Source: Diplonema papillatum (taxonomy: Eukaryota > Euglenozoa > Diplonemea > Diplonemida > Diplonemidae). From it: a stretch of 64,000 bases of DNA. Positions within the stretch are counted from its first letter, which is position 1. Each line of letters begins with the position of its first letter. Shown piece after piece: positions 10,717 to 22,200 of the stretch. The DNA is taken from positions 682,001 to 746,000 of the forward strand of contig JAPJBO010000007.1 in assembly GCA_030068145.1 (NCBI GenBank), given 5' to 3'. The position numbers and the translations under genes were made by a program. The notes under the pieces were generated by a model. That model saw only the letters and a program-made list of their open reading frames with translations, did no database searches and was not told the DNA's origin.

Positions 10717-12059
10717 CACAATCGTACGAGAGCAAGTTGGCATTCTTGACCTTTACGGGAACCGTTTGAACTAACGGGTGCTGCTGTATTGCGCGCCCCT
10801 TCTCTCCCCAAACCGAAGCAGCGAAGTATGAGCCTGATAGTTAGCATAAGGTCACCGTAGAAAGCAACCAATTGACTACGTACACAGACCGCGTATTCCC
10901 TGTGGTTACGTCTGGTTCAAACTACTATTGCTAACTGCTTTGCTCAGCGTGAGTCAGCTCGCGGGTACAGGTGGCAAGAAACAAGACGAGCGGGAAATCA
11001 AGAAGCCGCGGGGGTCACTCTGCTTTTTTCCGGAGTGTTACTCCAACAGTTTTCCTTTTACGGTAGCATCCAAGTCATGGCGAGTCGTTTGCGGCCGCCG
11101 CTCAACAGACGTGGGCGACTTGGTCTTCATCTAAGGGGCACCTCAACAACAGTTTTTGGCAAAACATGGCAAAAAAAAAAAAAACAAAAATCTGTACGTC
11201 CATTCGGGATCGTCGGAAACACAAACAACCAAATTCACGAAGTCCTTCTTCAAACCAAAAGAAACGGTCGACCGAAGCGTGCGATCACGACGCCGTCCCC
11301 AGCAAGGAAGACACCGGAATCGTCGCCTGCAGTGGAACGACGGAGAAGGATCGATCTATCAACAAAAGTATGCGTTACCGTGCACGAAGGAGGGCAAATA
11401 CATGGGGAGTAAAACTCTAGCTAATGCGGAAGCACGGATAGGAAAGTAGTCACCTGAGTGGCTAGTGTAGACTATCGTCAGATCCTTTAAGCTATCACGT
11501 GACACCACGGTCCATTCCTGCTTATGTAAAAAACCTGGACCACGTACTAGCACTGGACCGACATTTCGATGGCCGTGTCTGGGCTTGAGACTTCTGCACG
11601 GCATACCTCCAGCCAGGTCTAGGCGAAAACAAAGCTCAGCGCGCCAAAAGAAACCTTCATCCGGATTCATCAACGTGTTGCTATACTTTGAACAAGGACG
11701 AAGAATCATCGCCCAAACTTCTCTGAGGAAGCTGCGGAAGGCCGACAGTGCATTCGCCAGGATGTCATCCACCTGTATTCCTCAGCGGGGAGCTTACGCA
11801 CAGTGAACGGGACCTCTTCTAGCGTGCTCCAGCTTTGTTGTCGGCCATGGATTTGACCTGGACACACCGAGTATTTGGTACTTGTGATCCCAGTACTAAA
11901 AAGCAAGAACACCAAGAGGAAGAAGAAGAATGGCGCAGTTTTTCTCTTGTTCTTGATGCTCGCAACCGCAGGAGCGCAACTTGTTTCTACTTGGTATTTC
12001 TTGCAGGGTTATGTATCTAAAAAGTGAGGGTAATCCTCACTTCTCAAAAAAGCTGGGCT
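10717..12059. other. Intergenic, no recognisable gene
   Basis: I see no supported gene here. Short overlapping frames around 11035-11450 are A-rich and lack any family signature. The block AATCTGTACGTCCATTCGGG near 11190 recurs near 41465, so part of this is interspersed repeat. Confidence 0.5.
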
Positions 12060-12350
12060 GAACCACCTTCCTACCACCCTAACTGCTCCACAGTCATTTT
12101 TTTTGGGGGGGGTTTTGCATGAAGCATCTCCCTCGAATGCGCGATTAGATCTACTTTCCTGTGAAATTCCCCTTTTTCCATGGTAATTGCCCAGGGGACA
12201 CTGTGCCGAGCAGGAGATTCTTGAGAAGATGTTCGATCCGAGGCCGCCCTAACTACTCCACAGTCGTGTTTTAGAAGGTTTTCGATCCGAGGGCTGAACC
12301 ACCTTCCTACCACCCTAGCTACTTCACAGCAGTGTTTTTTGGGGGTTTTG
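12058..12350 (+). repeat. Three copies of a CTGAACCACCTTCCTACCAC repeat
   Basis: The block 'GCTGAACCACCTTCCTACCACCCTA' or its tail 'ACTCCACAGTC' followed by TTTTTTGGGGG occurs at about 12056, 12245 and 12293. The copies are short and diverged and show no clear termini. Confidence 0.6.
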
Positions 12351-12529
12351 CCTGAGTTTTCCAGCTGAAACGCGGTAAAAAGCCCTCATAATTTTTGTCC
12401 CAAATTGCCCCACACAGCTTGCCTTGCGTGGGCCCCCCTATCCAAAACACCCCCAATTTTTATATGATCGCCCTCATTCTCAAAAAACCCGACTTATCCG
12501 ATCTTATACACGGGGGAGGGGGCGATCTT

Positions 12530-12640
12530 GAACACAGGGGGGGGGGGGGGGGGGGGCAGGGTACCTGTAAATCCAGGGTCCCGGGCCCGGGCCCCGGGTT
12601 AGCGCTAGGGTCCAGATAGGGTCCAGGCCCACGGTAATCA
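12530..12640. repeat. Poly-G run with GGGCCCGGGCCCC palindrome
   Basis: A run of about 20 G is followed by GGTCCCGGGCCCGGGCCCCG. Similar G-run plus GGGCCCGGGCCCC combinations occur at 14775-14822 and 42440-42475. The run could form a G-quadruplex; its length may also be uncertain in the assembly. Confidence 0.6.
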
Positions 12641-14760
12641 CGCCATCCAAGGATGGAATCTTCAATATTGCAGCTTCCACAACAAGCGGAGAGCAAGACA
12701 AGAAAAATCAAGAAATATACTTGATAAAATTTGATACAAAAAGCTCACAGTCGTGCATTTACCATAGGGCTGAGTGGGCGGGTTTTTAGGGATTCTGGCC
12801 CACAAAAAAAGTTTGTTTCGTGCAGTGGCTTATATGGGTCTGGTGCTCGGACCAAGTGACTGGTCCAAGTCCGAGCAGTGCTCCCGCTAAGGAAAAACCC
12901 GGAGGAATTCCTCAAAAAAAAAAAGGTGCTGAAAAATGCCCCGGAGGTATTCCTCCGGAGGAATTCCTCCGGGGGCCCTGAGGAATTCCTCCGCCTGGTG
13001 CCTGGGACGTAGGAGTGAACCCGTGTGGGTGTAGCTCGCGACTAGTACTGGTCATGAAGCCTTTGCAGAATCTTTCTACCTCACCTGCGGCACGGACTGC
13101 TTCAAAAAACCGCGCCTGGGGCACAAGATGTGGCTGATGGTGCGAGCATGTTGTCACATTTGGCATCAAAACTGACTGAGTCCAACACCAAACTGTGAAG
13201 GGAAGGACAGTGTCTATCCTCATGCTTATCAGGAGTCTTTGTGCTCTCAAATACTCTTTGGGCAAACCGCTGTGTGTGACACCATGCCAGTTTTCGGGAT
13301 CTTCGTACTGCCCCAGACAAGGCCTCCAATTTTTTCCGCGCCTGCGGCGCAGGATGTAGGACTATGTCATCATTTGTCTCGTTTTGTCCAAAGTGTCCAC
13401 CGGCAAAGGATTCATATCAAATTTATAAGGTCTGCTGATGACTGGTAGGAGTGCAGTGATATCCCGGCATGAGATCTCGCTTGTGAGGATCAGCACCTTC
13501 GGCTGACACTGCAGTGGCTTCTGCATCTATCTACCACTACCCAGCTTGTGCACTGCACGAACAGCATGAAATTGCTAGTGTTTGCTTCCTCCGGCATGTC
13601 GGGGGGTTGGCGGTGGGATCCAATCTCAGAAGCTGTCAAAGCTACAGTGAAAAAAGCGCGTGTGGTGCAGATCCACGCGCATTTTGGTTGTGGTGGAGCA
13701 ACCCATCTCTAACTCCAGCTCACTGCGGGAGCACTGACAGACACTGCTAAAAAAAGCGCGACACCGCGACAGCGCCAAAAAAAAAAAAAAAAAAACTTTT
13801 CCAGATTGGACAGGCGGAGGGAGGGATTTTTCTTTTCCTTTATATTATTTCCATTTGGTTTCGGCATCAAAAGGACCTTTTAAGACGCTAAGAGTGAGGG
13901 AAGACGCAACCCAATAAAATGAAAAGTTTGAGAAAGAGGGAAAGAGAAATAAATAGCCGAAGGGCGCCCATCATCTTGGACCCAAACAAAGCTCAGGACG
14001 GGGAGACTCTGCCTGCAGGAATCAACCACCCCCGGGTGGGCTAGTCTGACACAAGTTGTCAACAGGAAAAAAAAAAAACCACAGAATGATGCGACAGCTG
14101 AGGGCCCAGTAGTAGTGCTACATTACAACAGTCACACTAGCAGTACACAGCACCGGGTACTGCACCTTTGGATTATTGTTGAAGCAACGCGCAGCCTCAA
14201 TTTTGGAACCTGTGACTGGCCCAATAGCTTGAAAAAAATTTCCGCGCCTGCGGTGCTGGTATTTTTGGCTTGTGTATTGTTTCATGACGTGTTGCCAAGA
14301 AAGCGAAGACCGTGGCTGTCCGCCCTGCTGTTGCAGATTACTGCCAAGCGTTCTTGGATGATCCCGGCACACTGCTACAGTACCCCAGCACTCGCGTTCC
14401 GAATAAAACAAAACTACGCAGTTCTTCGCATGGCTCTTTTGCTTCCGAAGGACAGTCTCTGTGATGGACAGTAGTGACAACCACAAAGAGGTGCACCCTG
14501 TCGGATACATAAACGTGCAGTTGTGCCGCAACTGGGATTTTTAGTAACTCCGAGCAACTTATGGACAGTTACATGCGAGGAATTTTTATATATAAGGCCC
14601 TGGTTTCGTGGCTCTGTCGAAAAATACATTCCGAGGACGTTTTTGAACGCTTTTGAATCCGTTGAGCTCAAGGACAGTCTGGAGCCCTGGAATGGAATTG
14701 TAAACGAATTGCATCTCGTACCGGAGAGTTTTCCTTTGGGAATCGTTCAGGGCCAAAAAC
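12641..14760. other. Intergenic, no recognisable gene
   Basis: Nothing here carries a family signature. TTCCGCGCCTGCGG occurs twice (about 13337 and 14240) and an A18-type run lies near 13780. GGAGGAATTCCTCCGG palindromes cluster at 12940-12990. Confidence 0.5.
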
Positions 14761-14880
14761 CCTGGAAATTTTTCCAGGGCCCGGGCCCCGAGTTTCAGGT
14801 ACCCCTGGGGGGGGGGGGGGGTAGGTACCTCTATATATATTTCCTCCCTTCCATTCGGAGCCAAAGCAGCTACGAGTACT
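14761..14880. repeat. GGGCCCGGGCCCC / G-run repeat and ATTCGGAG repeat end
   Basis: CCAGGGCCCGGGCCCC is followed by a G13 run, and then by TTCCATTCGGAGCCAAAGCAG. This last block is also part of the repeats at about 42180-42215 and 44250-44290. Confidence 0.5.
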
Positions 14881-15617
14881 TTCCCCAAACACGAGTCGGC
14901 AGCCACGGATTCGCAAGCCATCAGTGGTGTGCGTGTATACAATTCTCCACCGGATGCTCTCTCAAATGTTCACGCCGATGTAGGAGTATGTAGAACGCGT
15001 TTTGTTTCGAACCCCATTGTGCGAGAAAACCCCTTTTCTATAGTCGCAGTCTTCTTTTATGTCTTCGGCCTGACCGGCCAGGAGTTCTCGTTCCTTTGAC
15101 ACCTCCCATAAACAATTACTTCAATCTGCGGTCCACAATGAGTAGAAGGCAGGGTATGTCAGGAGGCTGGCCCACCGGCTTTTTCTTTCAGCCACATGCA
15201 GAGGTGTCATGGAGGCCTTCACGTGGCGACACTGTTGACCGCACCTTAATTGAGTCGCGGTCGCCGATCCCCCAACCGCCAGCATCATGTACTTGATGCG
15301 ACGCGGAACAAGTGCTGACAGCACCGCCCGGCGAATAGAGGGCCACAAAAGTGGCAAATTGACCGCTTAGCAGCCAATGGACTACTAGCCATGCAATGTG
15401 TGAGGAAACTGAACCGCCCAAGTAGGATCTAGCGAAGAATACGTAATTTTTCCGTTAGTCGTTGTCAAGAGCTCAACAGGGTCTTCTTTCCCCACTGACC
15501 GTTTCACGTCCGTTCCCTTGACTGCTGTTTCGCCAGATAGTAGGTAGGGACAGAAGGAATCTCATTGGTCCATTCATGCGCGCCTTTAATTACAAGACGA
15601 GGCATCTGGCTACCTTC

Positions 15618-15648
<31 letters not shown>

Positions 15649-17769
15649 CTTGACCTGATCTCTCAGCGTTGACATTCAGGGCACTGGGCAGCTGCGATTC
15701 AACTATTCCGGTAAGAGGCCGGGTGGCCTAGCGGACAAGATTTCTACTCCTACCCTCCTCCCGGTTAGTAGCACCCTGACCTACCCGGTGCGAGTGCGTG
15801 AAAACCTGCTGATCTTGACGACGCAATGGCAGGTGACGACGTCATAAAGTAAGCTGACCTACGAGAAAGTGCAGCTGATCCAGTGGTTCATGTACTTAAA
15901 AGAACTCAATGGTTAACGGCTTATCACGTGGGCCCTGAGATTACCCCCTCAGGTGACACCACTTTATCTTTAGCCATACTTCAACTCTCTTGCCCTGCAG
16001 CTGCACCTCCTCCGCAGCATGATGTGCGGGGTGTATTCTCGGTAGGTCGTCCTACCAACAAAATGCAGTTATGGATAGCCGATGCCAGGACATCATGATG
16101 GAGGTGCGTAAGGCTGGCAGTAAGCCATCCTGGCAAGCTTTTCAATTTACTAGTTGGTCGAGCTTCGCGGAATCGCATGGTAGCAAAGCTTTTCCACGAA
16201 GAAGACACCGGAGTGCCCGGGTGGTGGGGGAAGACAGCACGAAGCCGGCACACAAGCGGATTCTCTGGAAGCTGCCAAGGACCGTCACGTCGATACATAA
16301 CGGGAAGGTTTACGGTTCAGGGAAAACGGTAAGCAAAGAAGGACTTGAGATGATCATGACCGTGGACCAGCCAGCAGAACTACTAGGCTGGTGCCGAAAC
16401 CTCTACTTCTCCGAGGAAACTTACTTCTCCTGACTCACAGACAAAGCAAAACCCCTTTTCTTTCTACCAGATTAGAGCTACCAGTGGAGGATGGCAAACA
16501 TAGGTGCAATTCTCCGGAACTGCTATCATATGTCCCGAAAAGCCACGCGGCAGAGCAGAAGGTGTTGACAGTGTCCTCACCTTTGAGGAGAAAACTGACA
16601 ACTCGTTAAATCACTTCTTTGACAGAAGACGATGTATCACACGATACGTCCAACTTGCCAGACTGTTGACCGAACATGATTTACGGATGAGCGACACATC
16701 ACCCGCCCCCTCAGGCCCCCCTGGTTTGTCCCAAACATGGGTTCTTGGAGTTTCGGGTTCGGAATAGGTCAGAAAACTCCTGACGTCTTTTAACGCTTTC
16801 GAAACGTCTGGACTCACATATTGGAAAGGCAATGGTGTGCAGATCTAAACCGCTGAAAAGTCGGTTTTCCGAAAGTAGGATTTCGCTTTCTCAAGTCGGA
16901 GGGGGGGTCATCTATTCACATCCGAACGCCTAAAACAACTCGCGCGCTTAATCTGGATTCACGGGTTCAAACGACGTCAAAAGGTCGCTGTAGATTGATG
17001 CCCTCCAACCCACATACTATTGGTCTTAGTTGCACTAGGCTGTTGGGTCTATCGTGGCAGATCGGGCAAGCGGCGTAGAAAGCAAACATATTGCAGCGCT
17101 TGCGGTTCTGACGGTTAGCGGCGACCTTCAGTTGTCACAACTCTCTGTGCCTTTCGTTGGCGACGGTTTGTAAACAGTGCCGGCCCCTCCCCGGCTCTGT
17201 GTCTGTGACTTAAAGGACCGAAACACGGCGCAGACGGGACCAGTGGGCGGTGTTGATCACATATCCATCCCAAGCACGTTCTTGCAGCCTACCCGACGAA
17301 AGCAGTTTTTCAAGCAAACATTCCCCTGTCAAGGGCAGGGATTCCGGCCCTCGGGAAAATGAATCTCGACTCCTCAAGCTGGTCAAAAAGACTGGTCCGC
17401 CACCCCATCATCTTCCCATCTACAACCAAACAATGCGTCGGCGGCCGTGAATGAGCCCAACTTTTGATGCCTGGGCGTTCGATACTTTAGTGCCTCGCAT
17501 ATCTATCCCGATACATAGCCAACCCAAGTTTCGAAACGTGGCAGTAAGCAGGGGTCTCGAGAGGTGTTGTGCAAATTCCTTCATTCTCAGAGCTTGCCTC
17601 TCGCTAGGCCAGAACCAAAGAAGCCGAGGTCAGCTTGCATGCTGAGTGCGGTCTCCCGCGCGCTCCCGCGTGGCATGACGAAGAAAGCAGCGAAAAAGGC
17701 GCGTTTCCTTCTTCTTCTCTTCGTTTTCTTCCCGAGCAATCCCTTCCGCGACGACTGAGGCGAACCATC
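14881..17769. other. Intergenic, no recognisable gene
   Basis: No coding frame with a recognisable signature was found. At 15387-15430 there is a short copy of the GTGTGAGGAAACTGAACCGC repeat, which recurs at about 18914 and 61183. The rest appears unique within the window. Confidence 0.5.
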
Positions 17770-17865
17770 GTCAGTGCGGAACCTGAGTGTCTGTCGACAG
17801 GACAGCGGTGAGCGTCTGGGCGGCTGTTCGCAGCTTGTCACAGCCAGGACCAATGGTACGAGAGC
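17770..17865 (+). repeat. Second copy of gene A 3'-flank repeat
   Basis: This matches 10250-10345 (GTGCGGAACCTGAGTGTC, GACAGGACAGCGGTGAG, GGCGGCTGTTCG). It suggests that a segment behind gene A was copied about 7.5 kb downstream, or that both are copies of one interspersed repeat. Confidence 0.55.
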
Positions 17866-18079
17866 GCAGGCAAGTTCGGGAGAAGGCCCCTACAACCAGC
17901 CCTTCTGGCGCGGGGCAGGGTGGCTGTCAGAAGCTCATGTGTCCGTGGCGTAAGAGCCCAACCCACGATGCAGATGGGACCAGTGCGATGTTGAGCACTG
18001 CCATTCCAAGCGAACCCGTAGCATAAAACGTTCGAAACGCTTCCGTTTTCCTATTCTTCGATGAGTATATATCGACTGG

Positions 18080-18330
18080 TCTGGGCTCCTGGTGAGTTTT
18101 CCGGCCAGCCCCCGACACTTCCTCGAAACTCCCCGATACTCAGCCCGATTCCGGTGGGAAAAATGGGGCTGCCGGTGGGCGGGCAGGTGAACAGTTGGGT
18201 GGAAGGGGGAACAGGTGGGTGGCCAGATTGGTACTTGGGTGGACAGAGGGGGTGGATGGGCGGGCAGGTCGGTGAGCTGGTCTACAGTGCGGGAAGTGGA
18301 CAGGTGAACAGGGTGCTAACAGGGGCGGAT
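18080..18330 (+). repeat. CTGGTCTGGGCTCCTGGT / CCGAAACTCC repeat
   Basis: CTGGTCTGGGCTCCTGGTGA is followed by CGAAACTCCCCGATACTCAG and then a GGGCAGGTGAACAG-rich stretch. The same order of blocks occurs at 23675-23900. The CCCCGAAACT unit alone is tandemly repeated at 25910-25995. Confidence 0.7.
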
Positions 18331-18913
18331 CTAGCGAGTGCAGCTGTTCGCGGTGAAGCTGGCTAAGTCTTATGTACGTGCAGGGGAGTCTAGGCCTACA
18401 AGTCGCCAAGGCCGCAGCCAGGTGTCGCCAAGTCCAGGGAAGGTTTTTACTGCCTGTCACCTGACTTTTCTGCATCTCTAGGGCTACTTTTCTGCACTAC
18501 ACACGGACTTTTCTGCACTCGTGACTTTTGTGTGTTCTAGGTGCACAAACGGGGGGGAAGGGCAGGAAACACAAGTGTGGGTCATTCTGAGGCGCGAAAG
18601 CGCAACATTCCGAGAATGGAGCTGGATATCACCAAGCTGACCTCATCTTCGTCCATCACATCGAGTTCGTCTTCGGACGACGTCATCAAGTAACCCTTGC
18701 CTTCGACAATGCAAGCCTACCCCTTGAGGTGCCTGCATTCCAAGTTCACACTGCTAAAAAACTGTAGAGAAATGTCGTGGGGGAAGGGTACCGTTGGGTT
18801 TCTCAGAAAAGTGGGACTAGTGAGAATTTCAAAATTACCAAACCTCTAGACTCGCAAAATACCCCTGCATGCATAGTCAATCAATAATAAAACAAAACTA
18901 CGCGTTCATTTTT

Positions 18914-19045
18914 TAGCCACATGCAATGTGTGAGGAAACTGAACCGCCCAAGTAGGACCTTCTGATCATGATCATTGGCCAAATTTGGCACCTAAAACCA
19001 CGTCCAGGATTTGGGCTCAGGGTAGTGCGGTCAACGAAACTGGCA
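18914..19045 (+). repeat. GTGTGAGGAAACTGAACCGC interspersed repeat
   Basis: About 130 bp, from AGCCACATGCAATGTGTGAGG through CTTCTGATCATGATCATT to TGCGGTCAACGAAA, recur at 61183-61295. The first 43 bp also recur at 15387. The repeat is non-coding. Confidence 0.75.
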
Positions 19046-19261
19046 GGCCAAAAGAATTTGTTTAGAACAAGAAAGAGGAAAAATAATCAGTTACGCGAGA
19101 GAAACGGAAAGGGAAAAGAAGAGGAAAAAGCAGCTGCAGAGAGTAACTTGTCGCAGCGGCATTAAAAAAAAGAGGGAAAAAAAAAAGAAAAAAAACAGAA
19201 ACCCCGCAAGCGCCCAAGCAATAAGAAAGAAAGAACCGCCAGAGTAGAAGAAAACGATGAA

Positions 19262-22200
19262 ATGATGGCTCTATGGGTAAGCGTTGCCATTGCGGTCTGG
19301 CTCCTCGGCTCGGTTGAAGGCGGTACCTTCGTGATCACAGGGTGTGTTAATCCGAATGCTGCGGTAGATAGTAGTAGTAATGTGTGCACGAACTGCGATG
19401 GCTGTGAGATGGAGTGCCCGACTGGTGAAGGCTGCGAAATTGTCTGCGAGGATGTGGGGTCTTGTGCAAACACCGTGATGCACTGCGCAGCAGACGAGAA
19501 CTGCGACATAAAGTGTGCAACGGGTGCGTGCGAAAATGCGACTCTCTACGCGTCCTCTACGAAGCGAACCTTCATTTATTGTGATGGCTGTTCGAACAGT
19601 AACGTCCTACCGGCCCCCGGAGGTGGCAGCGATCAAGGTGAGCTGCAACTTCAATGCTCCTCACCTCTTTCGTGTGCTGGAGCGCAAGTTACCTGTGGGC
19701 CGGGTGACTGTAGTGCCACGTGCCTCACTAATAAGGCCTGCGTTAACCACACCGTGTTCTGCAGCGACGCCAAGTTTTGTTCCTCGGAATGCACTGGAAA
19801 CGAAAGCTGCTCAGGGTCTCGGTTTGATAGTGGAACCTCACCTGATGCTAGCATACACTGTGACTTGCAAGCTTGCCCCGACGCATCCATGAAGGCCCCG
19901 GCTGACGGCACCCTGCGAGTAACCTGTAAGGGTGCAGGAGCATGCGAGCGTTTGACGGTAGATCCGATAGTCGAATCGACCTCTCTGCACGTAGAATGTG
20001 CTGGACCGTATTCTTGCAGAGACGCGAATGCAACGTGCTCAACTGGCGTTTGTCAATTGCTTTGCCTCGACGTTGACGCCTGCCGCCGGATGGACCTCAT
20101 ATGCCCTGATTCGGGGGTATGTACCATTGCGTGTCGGTCTGAAGATTCCTGCGCACAGCTAGTCCTGAAAACATCCGGGATAACAAATACCACGGTGGCG
20201 GCGGAATGTCACGAGACCAATGCCTGCTTTGGTATAGCTTTGTTTCAGTTTCTTTCGACTTCTCCGTGGAATCTTCCGAGCGTTCCTTTTTGAGAGAGGC
20301 TGGCATCTGCCGGCGGAACCAGCAGAAAAGTAGAGATCACCACAGTCTCACCGTCATTTGTCCTGAGCAGCAGTTGCCGCCACCCAAAAGGGCAGATATG
20401 CCCCTTTTGCTACAGGGACGGACGTAGGGTTGGCAGTATTATTGAGCTGACCGTTTATAATACAAATAATACAAATAAGGGAAACTTGCAGATATATGCG
20501 CAGAAAACTGCAACTTTTTGTGACATGCATACGCAAAATGCAGTTTTTTTTTTGCAAATATATGCATATCGCGCTCAGGCGCGTTTGGTGCTTCGCTTCT
20601 TCTTCGATTGCTCGTCGAGGTTCATCGGTTGCGCATCGATTTCTGCTTCTTCTCGGCGCCTGGGCGATGGTCGTGGCACATCGACGCGTCCTTTGCGTCT
20701 TTTCGGTACCGGCTCCGCCGCGGAGTCCGATTGCCGCTTCTTCGCTGGCGTTGATGCCGTCTTCCCGACCTTCGCTGCTGACGTCGGTGTTGATGTTGCG
20801 GGCTCTCGCCCGCCTTCCGCTGCTTCCTGCAGAATGAACACCACGATCTCACGCTTCGCCTGTCTCGGCGCTGGCGCGGGGCCCTCCAGCTCCGCCTTCC
20901 TCTTCTTCGATGCTGCTTCTTCCCCTCTCGCCACGGCCGCCCGGTGGTGCCCCTTCCGACAGCACAGTTTGGGCCTTCGACTCCGCAATAGAGTGTAATC
21001 GAGTGTGTCACAGATTCGAGATTTTGAGGACACGTTTGAATCCGTTGAGGACAGGGCTTTCCGAATATCTGGTCGGATAAAAAATTTGACCGACCCCCCC
21101 CCCCCCCCCCGGGTCGAGCTAATTTATTCCTGGGTGAGCTTTTTTTCAGGCTTTTTTTCCGACTAATTTGTTCCGGGAAGTGAAAATTTATTCCGGGAAG
21201 TGAAAATTTGTTCCGGGAAGTGAAAATTTGTTCCGGGAAGTGAAAATTTATTCCGGGAAGTGAAAACTTGTTCCGGAAACTGAAAATTTGGGGTTTGCCA
21301 AATTTTCCAGATTTTCACCATTTGTGTGTGATTTTTACATTTTTTGTGTAAGGTACGCATACCCGAACCCGCATACCCAAACCCGCAAACCCGAACCCGC
21401 AAACCGCGTACCCTAACCCCGCAAACCCTAACCCGCAAACCCGCATACCCAAACCCGCATACCCTAACCTCGCAAACCCGCATACCCGAACCCGCAAACC
21501 CGCGTACCCTAACCCCGCAAACCCTAACCCGCAAACCCGCAATCCCGCGTACCCTAACCCCGCAAACCCGCAAACCCGCATACCCAAGCCCGCATACCCT
21601 AACCCGCAAACCCGCATACCCTAACCTCGCAAACCCGCATACCCGAACCCCGCAACCCCGCGTACCCTAACCCGCAAACCCCGCATACCCTAACCCGCAA
21701 ACCCCGCATACCCTAACCCGCAAACCCCGCAAACCCTAACCCGCAAACCCCGCTTACCCGCATGCGATAACGTTTTTCAAATACACACAGCAGATCAAAG
21801 AAAGGGGGGCAAGGTGGAAAATGCAGATCAAACGGGAGTAGAATCTGCACACTCGCTTATCCGACTCTTGACTTACTATGCCGTGTTCTGAAAGCTGTCG
21901 AGGGGCCCCTCCATAGGTTCTCGCATGATTCGTTCGCCTACATAACACTATCCGTTTGTAGTACGCTTCGCAATTGTGTTCTTGCACTCTAGCCGAATGG
22001 TGGGTGGCGGAATTCCGCGCAAACCCGCAAACCCGCAAACCCGCAAACCCTCTCGGGCGCAAGACACAATTATGCTGCTTTTGCAGTGCTAGCCGAACCC
22101 GGTTCGCGACTTCGGTTGCGGTAAAGTGTTACAAAGTCTTCGGCTTTCAGATCCGGATACGCGTATGCAACAGATAGTTAGAGGTCACTTGAAGGATACC

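Noticed and set aside
18615..18692. Short frame MELDITKLTSSSSITSSSSS
   Set aside because: Only 25 codons, low-complexity Ser, no splice partner or homologue recognised.
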